64,000 nt of DNA from Spirulina subsalsa PCC 9445 (GCF_000314005.1 NZ_JH980292.1:3756121-3820120); one strand, 5' to 3'; counted from the first letter of the stretch, positions 17,324-26,958 are shown. The notes: generated by a model not told the origin, from the letters alone. A program made the numbers and translations.

Positions 17324-18382
17324 TTACAGAGCGTTACCGCGAGGTAGAACTTCTTCGGGGAATTCAAAGTTTTCGTGGGGTTGGTCTTGAGGAGCCATCC
17401 AAGCTCGCAGACCTTCGTTTAATAGGATGTTCTTGGTGTAGAACGTTTCAAATTCGGGGTCTTCTGCTGCCCGGATTTCTTGGGATACGAAGTCATAGGC
17501 GCGTAGGTTTAAGGCTAAACCGACGATACCCACTGAACTCATCCACAAGCCTGTTACGGGAACAAACAACATGAAGAAGTGTAACCAACGTTTGTTAGAG
17601 AAGGCAATCCCGAAGATTTGGCTCCAGAAACGGTTAGCTGTGACCATGCTGTAGGTTTCTTCGGCTTGGGTGGGGTTGAAGGCGCGGAAGGTGTTGGCTT
17701 GGTCGCTGTCTTCAAACAGGGTGTTTTCTACGGTGGCTCCGTGGATGGCACAGAGTAACGCACCGCCGAGAATCCCGGCTACGCCCATCATGTGGAAGGG
17801 GTTCAGAGTCCAGTTGTGGAAGCCTTGCAGGAACAGGATAAAGCGGAAGATGCCCGCTACCCCGAAACTGGGGGCAAAGAACCAACTGGATTGTCCCAAG
17901 GGGTACATTAAGAAGACGCTGACGAAGACGGAAATCGGACCGGAGAAGGCGATCGCATTATAAGGACGAATCCCCACTAAGCGAGCAATCTCAAACTGAC
18001 GCAGCATGAAGCCAATCAGCCCGAATGCGCCATGTAAAGCCACGAAGGGCCACAGGCCACCGATTTGACACCAACGGGTGAAATCCCAGTTGGCTTCGGG
18101 TCCCCAAAGGAAGAGTAGGGAGTGACCGAAGGCATCGGCGGGGGAGGAAACCGCAACGGTGATAAAGTTTGCCCCTTCAAGGTAGGAGGAGGCGAGTCCG
18201 TGGGTGTACCAGGAGGTAACGAAGGTGGTTCCGGTGAGCCATCCGCCTAATGCCATGTAAGCACAGGGGAAGAGCAATAAACCCGACCAACCGATAAATA
18301 CGAAGCGATCGCGCTTTAGCCAGTCATCGACTGAATCAAACCAGCCTCGTTCCTGCTGTACGCGCCCGACTGCAATTGTCAT
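17324..18382 (-). CDS. psbD: Photosystem II D2 protein
   Basis: Full-length D2 (352 residues), the reaction-centre core subunit that binds P680 chlorophylls, pheophytin, quinone QA and non-haem iron. It includes the region with redox Tyr160 ([11 protein letters not shown]), the His residues in [17 protein letters not shown] and [22 protein letters not shown], and the C-terminus LPRGNAL. In cyanobacteria one psbD copy normally overlaps psbC. Here the gene ends at a terminator with no psbC after it, so it resembles the stand-alone second copy (psbD2 type). A GGAG site precedes the ATG. psbD copies are often light-induced, but I cannot assign the promoter. Confidence 0.98.
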   Translation of the reverse strand: MTIAVGRVQQERGWFDSVDDWLKRDRFVFIGWSGLLLFPCAYMALGGWLTGTTFVTSWYTHGLASSYLEGANFITVAVSSPADAFGHSLLFLWGPEANWDFTRWCQIGGLWPFVALHGAFGLIGFMLRQFEIARLVGIRPYNAIAFSGPISVFVSVFLMYPLGQSSWFFAPSFGVAGIFRFILFLQGFHNWTLNPFHMMGVAGILGGALLCAIHGATVENTLFEDSDQANTFRAFNPTQAEETYSMVTANRFWSQIFGIAFSNKRWLHFFMLFVPVTGLWMSSVGIVGLALNLRAYDFVSQEIRAAEDPEFETFYTKNILLNEGLRAWMAPQDQPHENFEFPEEVLPRGNAL

Positions 18383-18639
18383 AGTGCGTAAATCTCCAAA
18401 TGGTTATATATGACTTTTCAACCTTACTCCTCACCCAAGCTGAGAACATTAAGCAGATAAAGGGGTGAATTGTGAGTAAAGTTTACTTTTCTTTACTTAA
18501 CTATAATAAGGGATACTGTTCAAGATGGCTACCCCAATCCTTAACAAAAGCTTAAAAGTCCCTCGGCAGCCTAAGCAGATGGAAGGGTGACGGGGTAGCG
18601 GATAATCTAATCGTTAAGTGAAAAACTGAGAAAAGCTGA

Positions 18640-18903
18640 ATGTTCACCATTGATCTCGTTCTAAAATTTTCCCCCATCCCCGTTTCCGTGCAACGGAAGG
18701 AAGAAGCCGACGCGAAAGCCCTCTATCAGCAAATTGTTCAGGCGTTATCCCAAACCCCCCCCCAACTCATTCAACTGACCTGTGAAAAGCAACCGGATAA
18801 ACAGGTGGCGGTGATGAGTGATCAAATTAGTGCTGTTGTGGTATCGGAAAAATCGGCAGCGATGGCCGGGCGTTCTACAGGGTTCTTTGTATCTGGTGAG
18901 TGA
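18640..18903 (+). CDS. UPF0367 family protein
   Basis: This 87-residue protein is conserved across cyanobacteria and belongs to UPF0367: the N-terminal strand [20 protein letters not shown], a helix with [10 protein letters not shown], the strand LIQLTCEK, and the ending [15 protein letters not shown]. There is no signal peptide or membrane segment. Function is unknown. It is divergent from psbD across 257 bp and 99 bp upstream of an ABC ATPase on the same strand. Confidence 0.82.
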   Translation: MFTIDLVLKFSPIPVSVQRKEEADAKALYQQIVQALSQTPPQLIQLTCEKQPDKQVAVMSDQISAVVVSEKSAAMAGRSTGFFVSGE

Positions 18904-19002
18904 GTCTCACTGGGATAGTATGATCGATGCTCCTTCGCCCTAGGCGGGGGAGCAAGTCCACTCTAAGGATTCGCCCACAAGCCCCTAGACAATTGCTGAA
19001 AG

Positions 19003-19665
19003 ATGAAACAATCCGCCATTAGTGTCCATGATCTTTATTTTAGTTGGCAGCCCAACGCCAGCGTTTTAGAGGCTTGTTCCCTCAATATTCCTCGGGGAGA
19101 ATTTTGGATGTTGTTGGGAACTAACGGCAGTGGCAAATCTACCTTACTGAAACTTTTAGCGGGTTTATTAACCCCCCAAGGGGGAGAAATTGATATTTTG
19201 CAGCCTGTGGGCTTTGTCTTCCAAAATCCCGATCATCAGTTAGTGATGCCCACTGTGGGGGCTGATGTGGCCTTTGGTTTGGTGGCGGAACAGTTGTCTG
19301 ATGAGGCAGTTGTGGAACGGGTGCGGGAGGCTTTGCAGGCGGTGAACTTGTTGGAATTCCAGCGCCGCCCGATCTACGCCCTCAGTGGGGGACAAAAACA
19401 ACGGATTGCCATAGCTGGAGCCCTTGCCCGTCATAGTGAAGTTTTGATTTTAGATGAACCCACCGCTCTTTTAGATCCCGACACCCAAATTGAATTAGTC
19501 GCCCAAGTGAAAAACCTAGTCAAAAGTCGGGGGATTACTGCCCTCTGGGTAACACACCGTTTAAATGAACTGGACTATTGCGACGGGGCGATTTTATTAG
19601 AAGGGGGTCGAATTGTGGATCAAGGAGAACCCGAACGCCTCAAACAGCGCTTAATGGGGTATTAG
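19003..19665 (+). CDS. ECF/CbiO-like ABC transporter ATP-binding protein
   Basis: A single ABC ATPase domain of 220 residues with Walker A GTNGSGKST, Q-loop GFVFQNPDHQL, signature LSGGQKQR, Walker B VLILDEPTALLDP and H-loop WVTHR. FQNPDHQLVMPTVGADVAFG is typical of energy-coupling-factor (CbiO/EcfA) ATPases used for vitamins and metal ions. No permease or substrate-binding gene is adjacent, which is usual for the cyanobacterial and plastid-type member. The substrate is unknown. Confidence 0.88.
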   Translation: MKQSAISVHDLYFSWQPNASVLEACSLNIPRGEFWMLLGTNGSGKSTLLKLLAGLLTPQGGEIDILQPVGFVFQNPDHQLVMPTVGADVAFGLVAEQLSDEAVVERVREALQAVNLLEFQRRPIYALSGGQKQRIAIAGALARHSEVLILDEPTALLDPDTQIELVAQVKNLVKSRGITALWVTHRLNELDYCDGAILLEGGRIVDQGEPERLKQRLMGY

Positions 19666-20085
19666 CGAGAAAAGTGAGTCAGGTGGCCAAGCATTGTGGT
19701 AGTTTGACACAACAATTCTAGTATTTTGGCTTTCGTGAATCAAAGTATAGACGGTTTTTCAAGGCTTAGAGCCATATTCAGCAGACCCTAGTGAGGGTCT
19801 GCTGAATATGGGAACGGGGAACAGGGAATCGTCACCCTCGTTACTGGACTCGGGCCAAGTAACGCCCTCTTGGAGGCTCTGCCTCCATTCCAAGCGGCAA
19901 AGCCACGCAATGCCTGTGTCGCGGCTCAGACCATGACGCGAGACGGATTGATTAATAATCCCCCCTTATTGCAAGAGTGCCTCTTGCCTTCTCATAGGAA
20001 CAAAATTGAATTTGCTGTTAAGATTGATGAAGCCAGATAAAGACTATGACTGCAAATCCTTTGACCTTTAGATCCTATTTAAATC
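19666..20085. repeat. Intergenic stretch with back-to-back MITE ends and palindromic repeats
   Basis: No gene is seen in 420 bp. CCATATTCAGCAGACCCT (19772-19789) and its exact complement (19794-19811) form an 18-bp stem with a 4-nt loop. Each arm is a terminus of the small repeat found whole at 20693-20848 and 47035-47201. Further on, GGAGGCTCTGCCTCC (near 19873) is another dispersed palindrome, with related GCGGCAAAGCCACGC just after. Confidence 0.7.
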
Positions 20086-20631
20086 ATGAAACCCTCTACT
20101 ACTCGGGCTTTTCTCCTGGTTGATGGCTACAACATCATCGGTGCTTGGCCCACCTTAAAAGAAATGCGCGATCGCGATAGCCTCGAAGCCTCCCGTCAAC
20201 ACCTGATTGAAGCCCTGATTAATTACAGCGCCTTCCAAGGCCTCGAAGTGCAAGTTGTATTTGACGCACATCTCCAACGCACCCCCGCCTACCGGGAACC
20301 CCATACCGAGCATTTATCCGTTTACTACACCCACTTTGAGCAAACCGCCGATACTTATATAGAAAGAACCTGCGCCACCTTTAGAGAGAAACTAGAAGGC
20401 TTTCAGCGTCGGCTCATTGTCGCCACATCAGACCGCGCTCAAAAACAGACCGCCATCGGCTACGGTGCTGAATGGATGTCCGCCCTACAACTGGTGAACA
20501 ATCTAGAACAAGCTCATCACCAGCGCCGCCGCCAACACCGACCCCAGAAAAAACATCAGGGTCGTTTTTTATTCCATTCCCTCGATGCCCAAGCTCAAGA
20601 GCGTTTAACCCAGTTGCGGATCGGCTTGTAA
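20086..20631 (+). CDS. YacP-like NYN domain ribonuclease
   Basis: This 181-residue NYN (PIN-like) nuclease belongs to the YacP/DUF901 family. The acidic metal site is visible as LLVDGYNIIGAWP (Asp14, Asn17), VVFDAH and VATSDRAQKQTA. The basic tail (HHQRRRQHRPQKKHQ) may bind RNA. YacP proteins process rRNA or mRNA in Gram-positives, and a role in RNA turnover is inferred here. Monocistronic, with a MITE starting about 60 bp downstream. Confidence 0.85.
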   Translation: MKPSTTRAFLLVDGYNIIGAWPTLKEMRDRDSLEASRQHLIEALINYSAFQGLEVQVVFDAHLQRTPAYREPHTEHLSVYYTHFEQTADTYIERTCATFREKLEGFQRRLIVATSDRAQKQTAIGYGAEWMSALQLVNNLEQAHHQRRRQHRPQKKHQGRFLFHSLDAQAQERLTQLRIGL

Positions 20632-20692
20632 ACTCCCCAACTCTACTCACGGGAGCAGGACTTCCTAGCATTTTTGGGTCAGGTCTCTAAAT

Positions 20693-20848
20693 TAGGGTCT
20701 GCTGAATATCCCTCTAAGCACTGTTACTAGGACTTTTAGCCGTTTATACCAAATTAAATAGACTTGAGGGCAAAAACCTGAATTTCCCCTGTTCCCTGTT
20801 CCCCGTTCCCCGTTTCCCACCCGGAGCAGAGGTATTCAACAAGCCCTA
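20693..20848. mobile_element. MITE-like element, copy B (156 bp)
   Basis: Terminal inverted repeats TAGGGTCTGCTGAATA (left) and TATTCAACAAGCCCTA (right) bound a non-coding interior that contains a run of CCTGTTCCCTGTTCCCCG-type sequence. The same ends and a similar interior recur at 47035-47201. No transposase is present, so it would depend on an unseen partner element. Confidence 0.7.
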
Positions 20849-20891
20849 AATCAATTATCAAGACTTCGCAAAAAAAAATTTAGGGAAAAGG

Positions 20892-20920
20892 TTGACATAT
20901 CCTGACGAGTTCGCTATATT
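20892..20920 (+). promoter_or_regulatory. Sigma-70 promoter of tRNA-Glu
   Basis: A perfect -35 TTGACA (20892-20897), a 17-bp spacer and -10 TATATT (20915-20920) lie 21 bases before the mature 5' end of tRNA-Glu. This is the clearest promoter in the window. Confidence 0.85.
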
Positions 20921-20941
20921 TAGAAATGTCCGAAAAAACAA

Positions 20942-21014
20942 GCCCCCATCGTCTAGAGGCCTAGGACACCTCCCTTTCACGGAGGCGACAGGGATTCGAA
21001 TTCCCTTGGGGGTA
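20942..21014 (+). tRNA. trnE: tRNA-Glu (anticodon TTC)
   Basis: The 73-nt cloverleaf has acceptor stem GCCCCCA paired with TGGGGGT, anticodon stem CCTCC-CTTTCAC-GGAGG with anticodon TTC, T arm CAGGG-ATTCGAA-TTCCC, and discriminator A. CCA is not encoded. Besides translation, glutamyl-tRNA is the precursor of 5-aminolevulinate for chlorophyll and haem in cyanobacteria. It has its own promoter and terminator. Confidence 0.97.
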
Positions 21015-21022
21015 CTCAAAAA

Positions 21023-21058
21023 GAGAGCTTAGGAAACTATCCTGAGCTTTCTTTTTTT
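21023..21058 (+). terminator. tRNA-Glu terminator
   Basis: GAGAGCTTAGG (21023-21033) pairs with CCTGAGCTTTC (21041-21051), including G-U pairs, around a 7-nt loop. A run of T residues follows. It starts 9 bases after the tRNA. Confidence 0.8.
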
Positions 21059-21204
21059 GGGGGTTCTTTTTTTGGGTTCTGGTTTCCGAGTGAATCCGGG
21101 AGGGAAAGGCCTCACGCCCAATAAAAACAGCAGGAGAAATGATCCGAAATTGCTAGACTAGACTCTGAAGAAGGGCCTAAAGTGCAATGGATTCGATCTG
21201 ACCT

Positions 21205-22176
21205 ATGATGCAACCGGAAACGACCCCTGACCGAGAATTAGCGATCGCCACCTACGGACTAACCAAGCAATTTGATCGCCAGATTGCCATTAATGACCTA
21301 GACTTGCGCGTAGAAGCTGGAGAAGTTTATGGTTTAATTGGTCCCAACGGAGCCGGGAAAACCACCCTCATCCGAATGTTAACCGCCGTCGAAGAACCCA
21401 CAGCCGGGGAAATTTATTTATTTGGCGATCGCCTCCTGCGAGACGACAGCAACCCCAAACTCAAGCAGCGTCTAGGCTACCTCCCCGACGATTACCCCCT
21501 CTACGACGATCTCAACGTCTGGGACTACCTCGATTATTTCGCCCGTCTCTACGGTTTAAAAAACCCCCGTCGTCGTGAACGCATCTATGAGATCCTCGAA
21601 CTCATTCAACTCGCCGAAAAACGCCACAGTCCCATCACCACCCTCTCCCGAGGCATGAAACAACGCCTCAGTTTAGCCCGTACCATCATCCACGAACCCA
21701 TCCTACTCTTCCTTGATGAACCCGTCTCCGGTTTAGACCCCATCGCCCGGATGCAGTTCCGGGAAATCATCAAAATCCTGCAAGAAGCCGGAATGACCAT
21801 CCTCATTTCCTCCCACGTCCTCAGCGACCTCGCGGAACTCTGTACCTCCGTCGGCATCATGGAACTAGGATTCCTCATTGAAAGCACCTCCCTCCAAGAC
21901 CTCTACCAACGTCTCGCCAATCCCTACATCACCCTAAAAGCCCTGAACAACCTCGACACCCTCAAAACAGAACTGAATAACTGTCCGTGGGTGTCCAGTT
22001 GGGAAGCCCTCCCAGAAACCGGACACTTTCGCCTCCACTTCTCAGGCACCCCCGAAAACAGCGCCACCCTCCTCCGTACCCTTGTTCAGTGCGATATTCT
22101 TATCACAGAATTTACATTAAGTCAAGAGACTTTAGAAAGTATTTTCTTAAAAATGGGACATAAACAGGCCTCCTAG
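21205..22176 (+). CDS. ABC-2-type transporter ATP-binding protein
   Basis: This 323-residue ATPase has Walker A GPNGAGKTT, a CcmA/NatA-like Q-loop region, the signature LSRGMKQRLSLA, Walker B ILLFLDEPVSGLDP and H-loop ISSHVLSDL. The C-terminal 80 residues form the accessory domain found in ABC-2 exporter ATPases. It is followed by a large multi-spanning protein in the same orientation, and the two probably form an exporter. The 338-bp gap between them is wide for an operon. Substrate unknown. Confidence 0.88.
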   Translation: MMQPETTPDRELAIATYGLTKQFDRQIAINDLDLRVEAGEVYGLIGPNGAGKTTLIRMLTAVEEPTAGEIYLFGDRLLRDDSNPKLKQRLGYLPDDYPLYDDLNVWDYLDYFARLYGLKNPRRRERIYEILELIQLAEKRHSPITTLSRGMKQRLSLARTIIHEPILLFLDEPVSGLDPIARMQFREIIKILQEAGMTILISSHVLSDLAELCTSVGIMELGFLIESTSLQDLYQRLANPYITLKALNNLDTLKTELNNCPWVSSWEALPETGHFRLHFSGTPENSATLLRTLVQCDILITEFTLSQETLESIFLKMGHKQAS

Positions 22177-22514
22177 GGGAAATTTCCCAAAACCCGAAGC
22201 CGTCGGCTAATCTAATAAAGTAAAGAGGATCTCACCCGACCAGACACTTTTTCTCGTCCTTCACGTCATCAACAGTTAATTCATCGACGGTTCATGTCGC
22301 CAAAGTTTATGATGAACAGGTCTAGGGAGCATTCAATCTTTCCCCATTAGACCTTTCCAGTTGGGACAATCTTTGAACAGAATAGTGTAAGTATCGCCTT
22401 TTTTTCCTCTAGTCTTATAGGTCATCTACCCCCCGAATAGTAACTATTTTTCAATCCTTCAGGTGGATCTAAACTCGGCTAAAAACTTAACCCAATTGGA
22501 GATTAATTTACACT
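22177..22514. other. Gene-free gap between ABC ATPase and permease genes
   Basis: I see no ORF, repeat or strong promoter in this 338-bp stretch. It may carry the permease gene's own promoter. Confidence 0.5.
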
Positions 22515-24215
22515 ATGCCGCTTAATATTTTAAATACCATAGGGGAATGGAATCCCCAAATCTTTCGGGAATTTAAAGGTCGTTGGAAATCTCGCAATGT
22601 CATTGTCACCCTTGGAATTTCTGCGGCAACTCAACTCATTACCCTCCTCTTTTTCTGGAGTCAAATTCCCTTAGTTAAGCAATACACCAGTCGTTATTGT
22701 TTACACCCTGATGATTTTGACAATAAATGTCTTCAAGATGCAAGGGGTTACGTCCTAACTGCATCCATTAACCATGAACTCTTATGGCTTGATTGTTTTG
22801 TGACCATTGCCATTGGAATCATAGGGATTCTCTGGATACTGGGGACTTATTTCTTAATTGAAGATATCTCCAAAGAAAGCAACCGAGGCACTTTAGAATT
22901 TATCCGTCTCAGCCCTCAAAGTGCCGGAAAAATTATCGGGGGAAAATTAGCGGGAGTTCCCTCCTTGTTATTCTTGGCCGTCCTTGCTGCCCTCCCCTTT
23001 CATCTCTGGACAGGATTAGCCGCCCGTATTCCCTTACACCTGATTTTGAGCTTTTATCTGTTAGTCGCCCTGAGTTGTTTATTTATCTACAGTGCCGCTT
23101 TATTAGTGGGTTTTGTCAGCAGTGGGTGGGGAGGAATGCAAACCTGGTTAGGCAGTGGATTACTAGCGATAGTCTTCGGTGGTTTTACCCTCTTTAGTCT
23201 AGGATTGAATAACTCATCTAATGTCGTTATTCACAATGCCCTCGACTGGTTCACCATCTTACTCCCCCAGCGTGTATTACCCTTTTTAGTCAGTCAAACC
23301 CCCCATAGTTTAGGCACGATTGGCTATTTAAATATCAATGATTTGACCTTGAAATGGTTTGGGTTCTCCCTAGGACAATCCTACAGCATGACCTATGCTT
23401 TTATCTCCGTTAACTATTTGTTAGGAACTTATTGGCTGTGGCAAACCTTAATCCGACGTTTTCATCAGCCCAACGCAACCCTTTTAAGCAAGGCTAAAAG
23501 TTACTGGTTTTCTGGGGGACTAAGTATTGTATTATTAGGGTTTACTACCCAACAACCTCCTTGGGGAACAATGAATGATCATTTGCCCAGAAATGTGGGG
23601 GTGTTTTGCTTCTTAATCGCGCTGTTTAGTTGTCTATTGATGGCCGTTTTAACCCCTCATCGGCAAACCTTACAGGATTGGATGCGCTACCGTCACCAAC
23701 AACCCAAGGAAAAACGGGCATTGTTGCGGGATTTGGTGTGGGGAGAAAAGAGTCCAGCGCCTGTTGCGATCGCACTCAACCTCTTGATCATTTTCTCCAT
23801 CTTACACCTCGGTCTGATCCCCTTCTTCCCCTATCTGACCCTGCGCTTCTTAGAAGCTAGTTTAATCACCACTACAGTGATTTTAATTTATGCCAGTGTG
23901 ATTCAATGGATTTTACTCATGAAATCCCCCCGTCGTGTTGCTTGGGCATTAGGGACTTTATGTGGGATGGTTTTCACTCCCATGTTGCTTTCTTTGCTCT
24001 TTGCCCTCCATTATCCCAACGAGGGGCTACTCTTGTGGTCAATTATATCCCCTACCATCGTATCTGAACGGACTCTCGCTTCAACCTACCTCTGGTTGAA
24101 TGTCATTGGTCAAATCTTAGTGATTGTCGTCGCGAATGTAGAAATGTCCCGTCAACTGCGCAAACTGGGCGCTTCTCAAACACAAATGTTGCTCACCGCT
24201 AAATCGGCAACCTAA
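22515..24215 (+). CDS. ABC-2-type membrane permease
   Basis: A 566-residue integral membrane protein with about 12 hydrophobic segments in two halves, separated by a cytosolic stretch around residues 390-420 (RYRHQQPKEKRALLRDLVWGEKS). The start EWNPQIFREFKGRWKSRNV and the EDISKESNRGTLEFIRLSPQSAG segment are characteristic of cyanobacterial ABC-2 permeases encoded after a NatA-like ATPase. It likely forms the membrane channel for the upstream ATPase. A strong hairpin terminator follows. Substrate unknown. Confidence 0.82.
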   Translation: MPLNILNTIGEWNPQIFREFKGRWKSRNVIVTLGISAATQLITLLFFWSQIPLVKQYTSRYCLHPDDFDNKCLQDARGYVLTASINHELLWLDCFVTIAIGIIGILWILGTYFLIEDISKESNRGTLEFIRLSPQSAGKIIGGKLAGVPSLLFLAVLAALPFHLWTGLAARIPLHLILSFYLLVALSCLFIYSAALLVGFVSSGWGGMQTWLGSGLLAIVFGGFTLFSLGLNNSSNVVIHNALDWFTILLPQRVLPFLVSQTPHSLGTIGYLNINDLTLKWFGFSLGQSYSMTYAFISVNYLLGTYWLWQTLIRRFHQPNATLLSKAKSYWFSGGLSIVLLGFTTQQPPWGTMNDHLPRNVGVFCFLIALFSCLLMAVLTPHRQTLQDWMRYRHQQPKEKRALLRDLVWGEKSPAPVAIALNLLIIFSILHLGLIPFFPYLTLRFLEASLITTTVILIYASVIQWILLMKSPRRVAWALGTLCGMVFTPMLLSLLFALHYPNEGLLLWSIISPTIVSERTLASTYLWLNVIGQILVIVVANVEMSRQLRKLGASQTQMLLTAKSAT

Positions 24216-24255
24216 AAGCTTGTCTCCGCTAAAAGTTACGATTTTTAGACAAGGC

Positions 24256-24289
24256 AAAGGGAGGAAAAATGTATTTTTTTCCTCCCTTT
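24256..24289 (+). terminator. Terminator after ABC permease gene
   Basis: AAAGGGAGGAAAAA (24256-24269) pairs exactly with TTTTTCCTCCCTTT (24276-24289) around a 6-nt loop. The stem carries its own T-run, so it can work on either strand. Confidence 0.8.
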
Positions 24290-24363
24290 CTGCTGGGTGA
24301 GTCAGAATAACTGGAGGATTGGTGAGGATAAAATCTCTTAACCTATTGACGGTTTACGGTTGT

Positions 24364-24606
24364 GTTGGGTTTCGCTGTCGCTACACCCAACCTACTAATA
24401 CTATAGGGTTTTTATGGGATAAGTCCTGTTTTGTTGGGTTGCGCTGTCGCTACACCCAACCTACGAATACTATAGGGTTTTTATGGGATAAGTCCTGTTT
24501 TGTTGGGTTGCGCTGTCGCTGCACCCAACCTACGAATACTATAGGGTTTTTATGGGATGAGTCCTGTTTTGTTGGGTTTCGCTGTCGCTACACCCAACCT
24601 ACGGGT
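24364..24606. repeat. 69-bp tandem repeat built on a GTTGGGT palindrome
   Basis: The palindromic core GTTGGGT...ACCCAAC begins at 24364, 24433, 24502 and 24571, exactly 69 bp apart. Nearly identical spacer (ACTATAGGGTTTTTATGGGA) lies between. Because 69 is a multiple of three, a 108-codon frame stays open across it, but that frame only translates the repeat. The core is a very common cyanobacterial dispersed palindrome. Confidence 0.88.
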
Positions 24607-24618
24607 TTTGTTGTTGTT

Positions 24619-26175
24619 TCAGTTTTTCATCAGGTTTTGCCGTAAATAATGGGTTGCACCCTTATAACGTTTTACCTCATGATAATCAATAATTGGAGAC
24701 TGTTCAAAATAGCTGAGAACCTCGGGAAAACGAGCCATTAAAACTTGCTCCGGTTGATATTTTAAAATTAATTCGTCTAAATACTCACGGGTAAATTCAT
24801 CCGAGGCCACTCGTTTACGGGAAAGTGTGGCAATTTCTGGGGGAACTTGCCAATGAGCATAAACCGCATACATGGGAATATCTGTAAAGAGCCATTGAGT
24901 GTTAGGATAGGTTTTAATTAGAGCTTGTAAAATACTGTTTTCGGCTTGGGATGCCCGCAGTAATGACTGATTATTGAGATGAGTTATTGCTAACTTAACG
25001 GGAATAACAGCTAGGGAAAAAATAAGAAAATAAACGGCAACATTGCGCGGCATTACTTCTGACCATTTTCGTTGTTGAAGGGCGGGTAAAACTGGATGTT
25101 TTTCGAGGGTTTCTAGAACAGATTTGATGCTAAAAACGGCTAACCAAGTGAGGGGAATAGAAATTAACTGGGCGTGGTGATACCAAATAGGTTTATGATT
25201 GATCAGCATGATGGTAGCTACAATCAGCCAAAACAAGGGAAATTGTTTCAGTTCAATCTGCTTAAATTGGAAGAGGGAGGGAAGGGTTAAAGCGGCGAGT
25301 AGGGTATAGTCCAATTCTTGCAGGTACATGACTAAGGTATCTAGAACACTATTTTCTCTGGCAAAGACGCTCTTTAAGTCAGTATCAATATGATTCTGAA
25401 AGATTTGTTCTAAGCTGAGTTGAGGAAGGAGAAAGAAGGGGAGAAGGTAAGTCAGACTGAGGGCAAGAAAAAAAGAAATTATGGGGGATAATATGGTGAA
25501 AATTTGAGTAAAAGAGCGCGGCAGGTATTTAGGGATTAAGTCGGTCTGGTTTTGCTGCCAAGAAAATATAAATAAATAGGCTACAATAAGGGGAATTAAT
25601 AAAAGAGTGAACATTTTAAATTGTAGCGATATACCAAAAAATAGCCCTGAAAAAATTAGCCAATAACCTTTTTTTTGTTGCTCTAAATAACGAAATAGAC
25701 TGTAGATAGAAAGTAGGGCAAATGCTAAGGCAGGTAAGCCAATCATTACGGAAACACTCAGTCGGAAAAAGTTGCAAGAAATGGCGAGGAGGAATGCTCC
25801 TAAGAGGGCGTATATGTTGCCAAGGGTGAGGCGTAATAGTTGGGCAAATGTCCAGATGAGCAGGGTGGCAAAACAGAGAATTAAGCTGCGTGCGGCTAAG
25901 ATAGAATTGCCCCAAATCTTAAGCCATTGGTCTAAAATAAGGGTGAATAATGGCGGTTGATCGCTCCAAATTTCGCTATAAAGAGAGTATCCCTGCTGAT
26001 AGAGTAGGGCTTTAATCATTTCCTGTCCTTCGTCGGTGTCGAATTGGAAAACGTCTCCCATCGGCATCAAAACAAAGGTGAAGAGGAAAAAAGTTAGGGG
26101 CAAGAGGCTATGAAAAATGAGGAAACGGTGATGATTCAAGAATTTTTCAACAGAGGTTAACATGGAGGGATTCAA
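24619..26175 (-). CDS. GT39-like (ArnT/PMT-type) membrane glycosyltransferase
   Basis: This 518-residue polytopic protein has about 11 membrane segments. An early extracytosolic loop, FDTDEGQEMIKALLYQQGYSLY, carries the acidic pair typical of GT-C enzymes that use polyprenyl-phosphate sugars. The C-terminal soluble part (about residues 410-518) is outside the membrane. Members attach sugars to lipids, proteins or cell-wall polymers, and the acceptor is not evident. Its 3' end reaches into the 69-bp repeat region, so the last codons (LRQNLMKN) lie beside repeat DNA. The next gene upstream on this strand encodes an LRAT-fold protein. Confidence 0.78.
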   Translation of the reverse strand: MNPSMLTSVEKFLNHHRFLIFHSLLPLTFFLFTFVLMPMGDVFQFDTDEGQEMIKALLYQQGYSLYSEIWSDQPPLFTLILDQWLKIWGNSILAARSLILCFATLLIWTFAQLLRLTLGNIYALLGAFLLAISCNFFRLSVSVMIGLPALAFALLSIYSLFRYLEQQKKGYWLIFSGLFFGISLQFKMFTLLLIPLIVAYLFIFSWQQNQTDLIPKYLPRSFTQIFTILSPIISFFLALSLTYLLPFFLLPQLSLEQIFQNHIDTDLKSVFARENSVLDTLVMYLQELDYTLLAALTLPSLFQFKQIELKQFPLFWLIVATIMLINHKPIWYHHAQLISIPLTWLAVFSIKSVLETLEKHPVLPALQQRKWSEVMPRNVAVYFLIFSLAVIPVKLAITHLNNQSLLRASQAENSILQALIKTYPNTQWLFTDIPMYAVYAHWQVPPEIATLSRKRVASDEFTREYLDELILKYQPEQVLMARFPEVLSYFEQSPIIDYHEVKRYKGATHYLRQNLMKN

Positions 26176-26210
26176 ATAAGGCTATAGATTGGCTTTGAAG
26201 GGGGATCTAA

Positions 26211-26912
26211 TCACATCAAATTACCGTAGATATTAATATCCTGTTGCGCTGCATTTTGTAGTAAGGTTTTGGTCAGGGTTGCTAACTGATTGAGTTGGGT
26301 TTCTAGCTTTTGGGCTTGTTTTTTATAGTTGAGTTTACGTTGAAGGGCAGCCCGGGCTAAATCTTCGCGGTTTTGTTGTAGGGCGTTTTGGGCGACTTTT
26401 TGCCAAGTTTCCTGTTCTGCGATCGCCTGTTTATAGCGCGGTTGTAAATTATTCCACAATCCCTTAATCTCCCCAAGGGCTTGATGAACTAACTGTTCAG
26501 CATTTTTGCGATCTGTACCTTGTAGGGCTTCCCGTAAAGGTTGTTGTAGGTTTTCCGGTTTCCACTGACTCACCACAGGCACAAAATCCTCAACTTGTTG
26601 ACTAAAACTAATCCCGGTTTTACACCAAGTCGCAAAATGTTCACAATTGTTGAACAGTAAGTTATAGTTGCGTTCTCCTAACCGACTCATAGCACGATGG
26701 AGTACAACATCAGGAATAAAGCTGGTGGGGTAGGTTTTCACATAAATCCGATTCCCTTGGCTAAACAATCCTAGAGAAGTCCGTTCGACGGTTTCACTGG
26801 GTTTGCGATAATGAATCACCGTCCCATCCCCGCAATCAATCCCGTGATGTTCATACACCCCTTGGAGATTTAAAAACTCACGATTTACATAAATCTGATC
26901 CCCTCGTGCCAT
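26211..26912 (-). CDS. LRAT-domain (NlpC/P60-superfamily) protein
   Basis: The N-terminal ~125 residues form an LRAT-like permuted papain fold. The His motif is YEHHGIDCGDGTVIHY and the catalytic Cys motif is NNCEHFATWC, the exact hallmark of this family. Bacterial members are predicted thiol acyltransferases or hydrolases. The C-terminal ~100 residues are a Gln-rich coiled coil. An ATG at 26912 with GAGG upstream is preferred to a TTG at 26927. The gene sits between rsmG and a glycosyltransferase, all on the minus strand. Confidence 0.82.
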   Translation of the reverse strand: MARGDQIYVNREFLNLQGVYEHHGIDCGDGTVIHYRKPSETVERTSLGLFSQGNRIYVKTYPTSFIPDVVLHRAMSRLGERNYNLLFNNCEHFATWCKTGISFSQQVEDFVPVVSQWKPENLQQPLREALQGTDRKNAEQLVHQALGEIKGLWNNLQPRYKQAIAEQETWQKVAQNALQQNREDLARAALQRKLNYKKQAQKLETQLNQLATLTKTLLQNAAQQDINIYGNLM

Positions 26913-26958
26913 GTAATAGTTCCTCAAACTGACTCATCTCTAGGATACAACCCCAGTC

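Noticed and set aside
24364-24606. CRISPR array
   Set aside because: Spacers are identical and no cas genes are present. The units are a tandem repeat, not repeats with unique spacers.
24319-24645. 108-codon ORF with repeated CRYTQPTNTIGF
   Set aside because: It is only a translation of the 69-bp tandem repeat, kept open because 69 is divisible by three.
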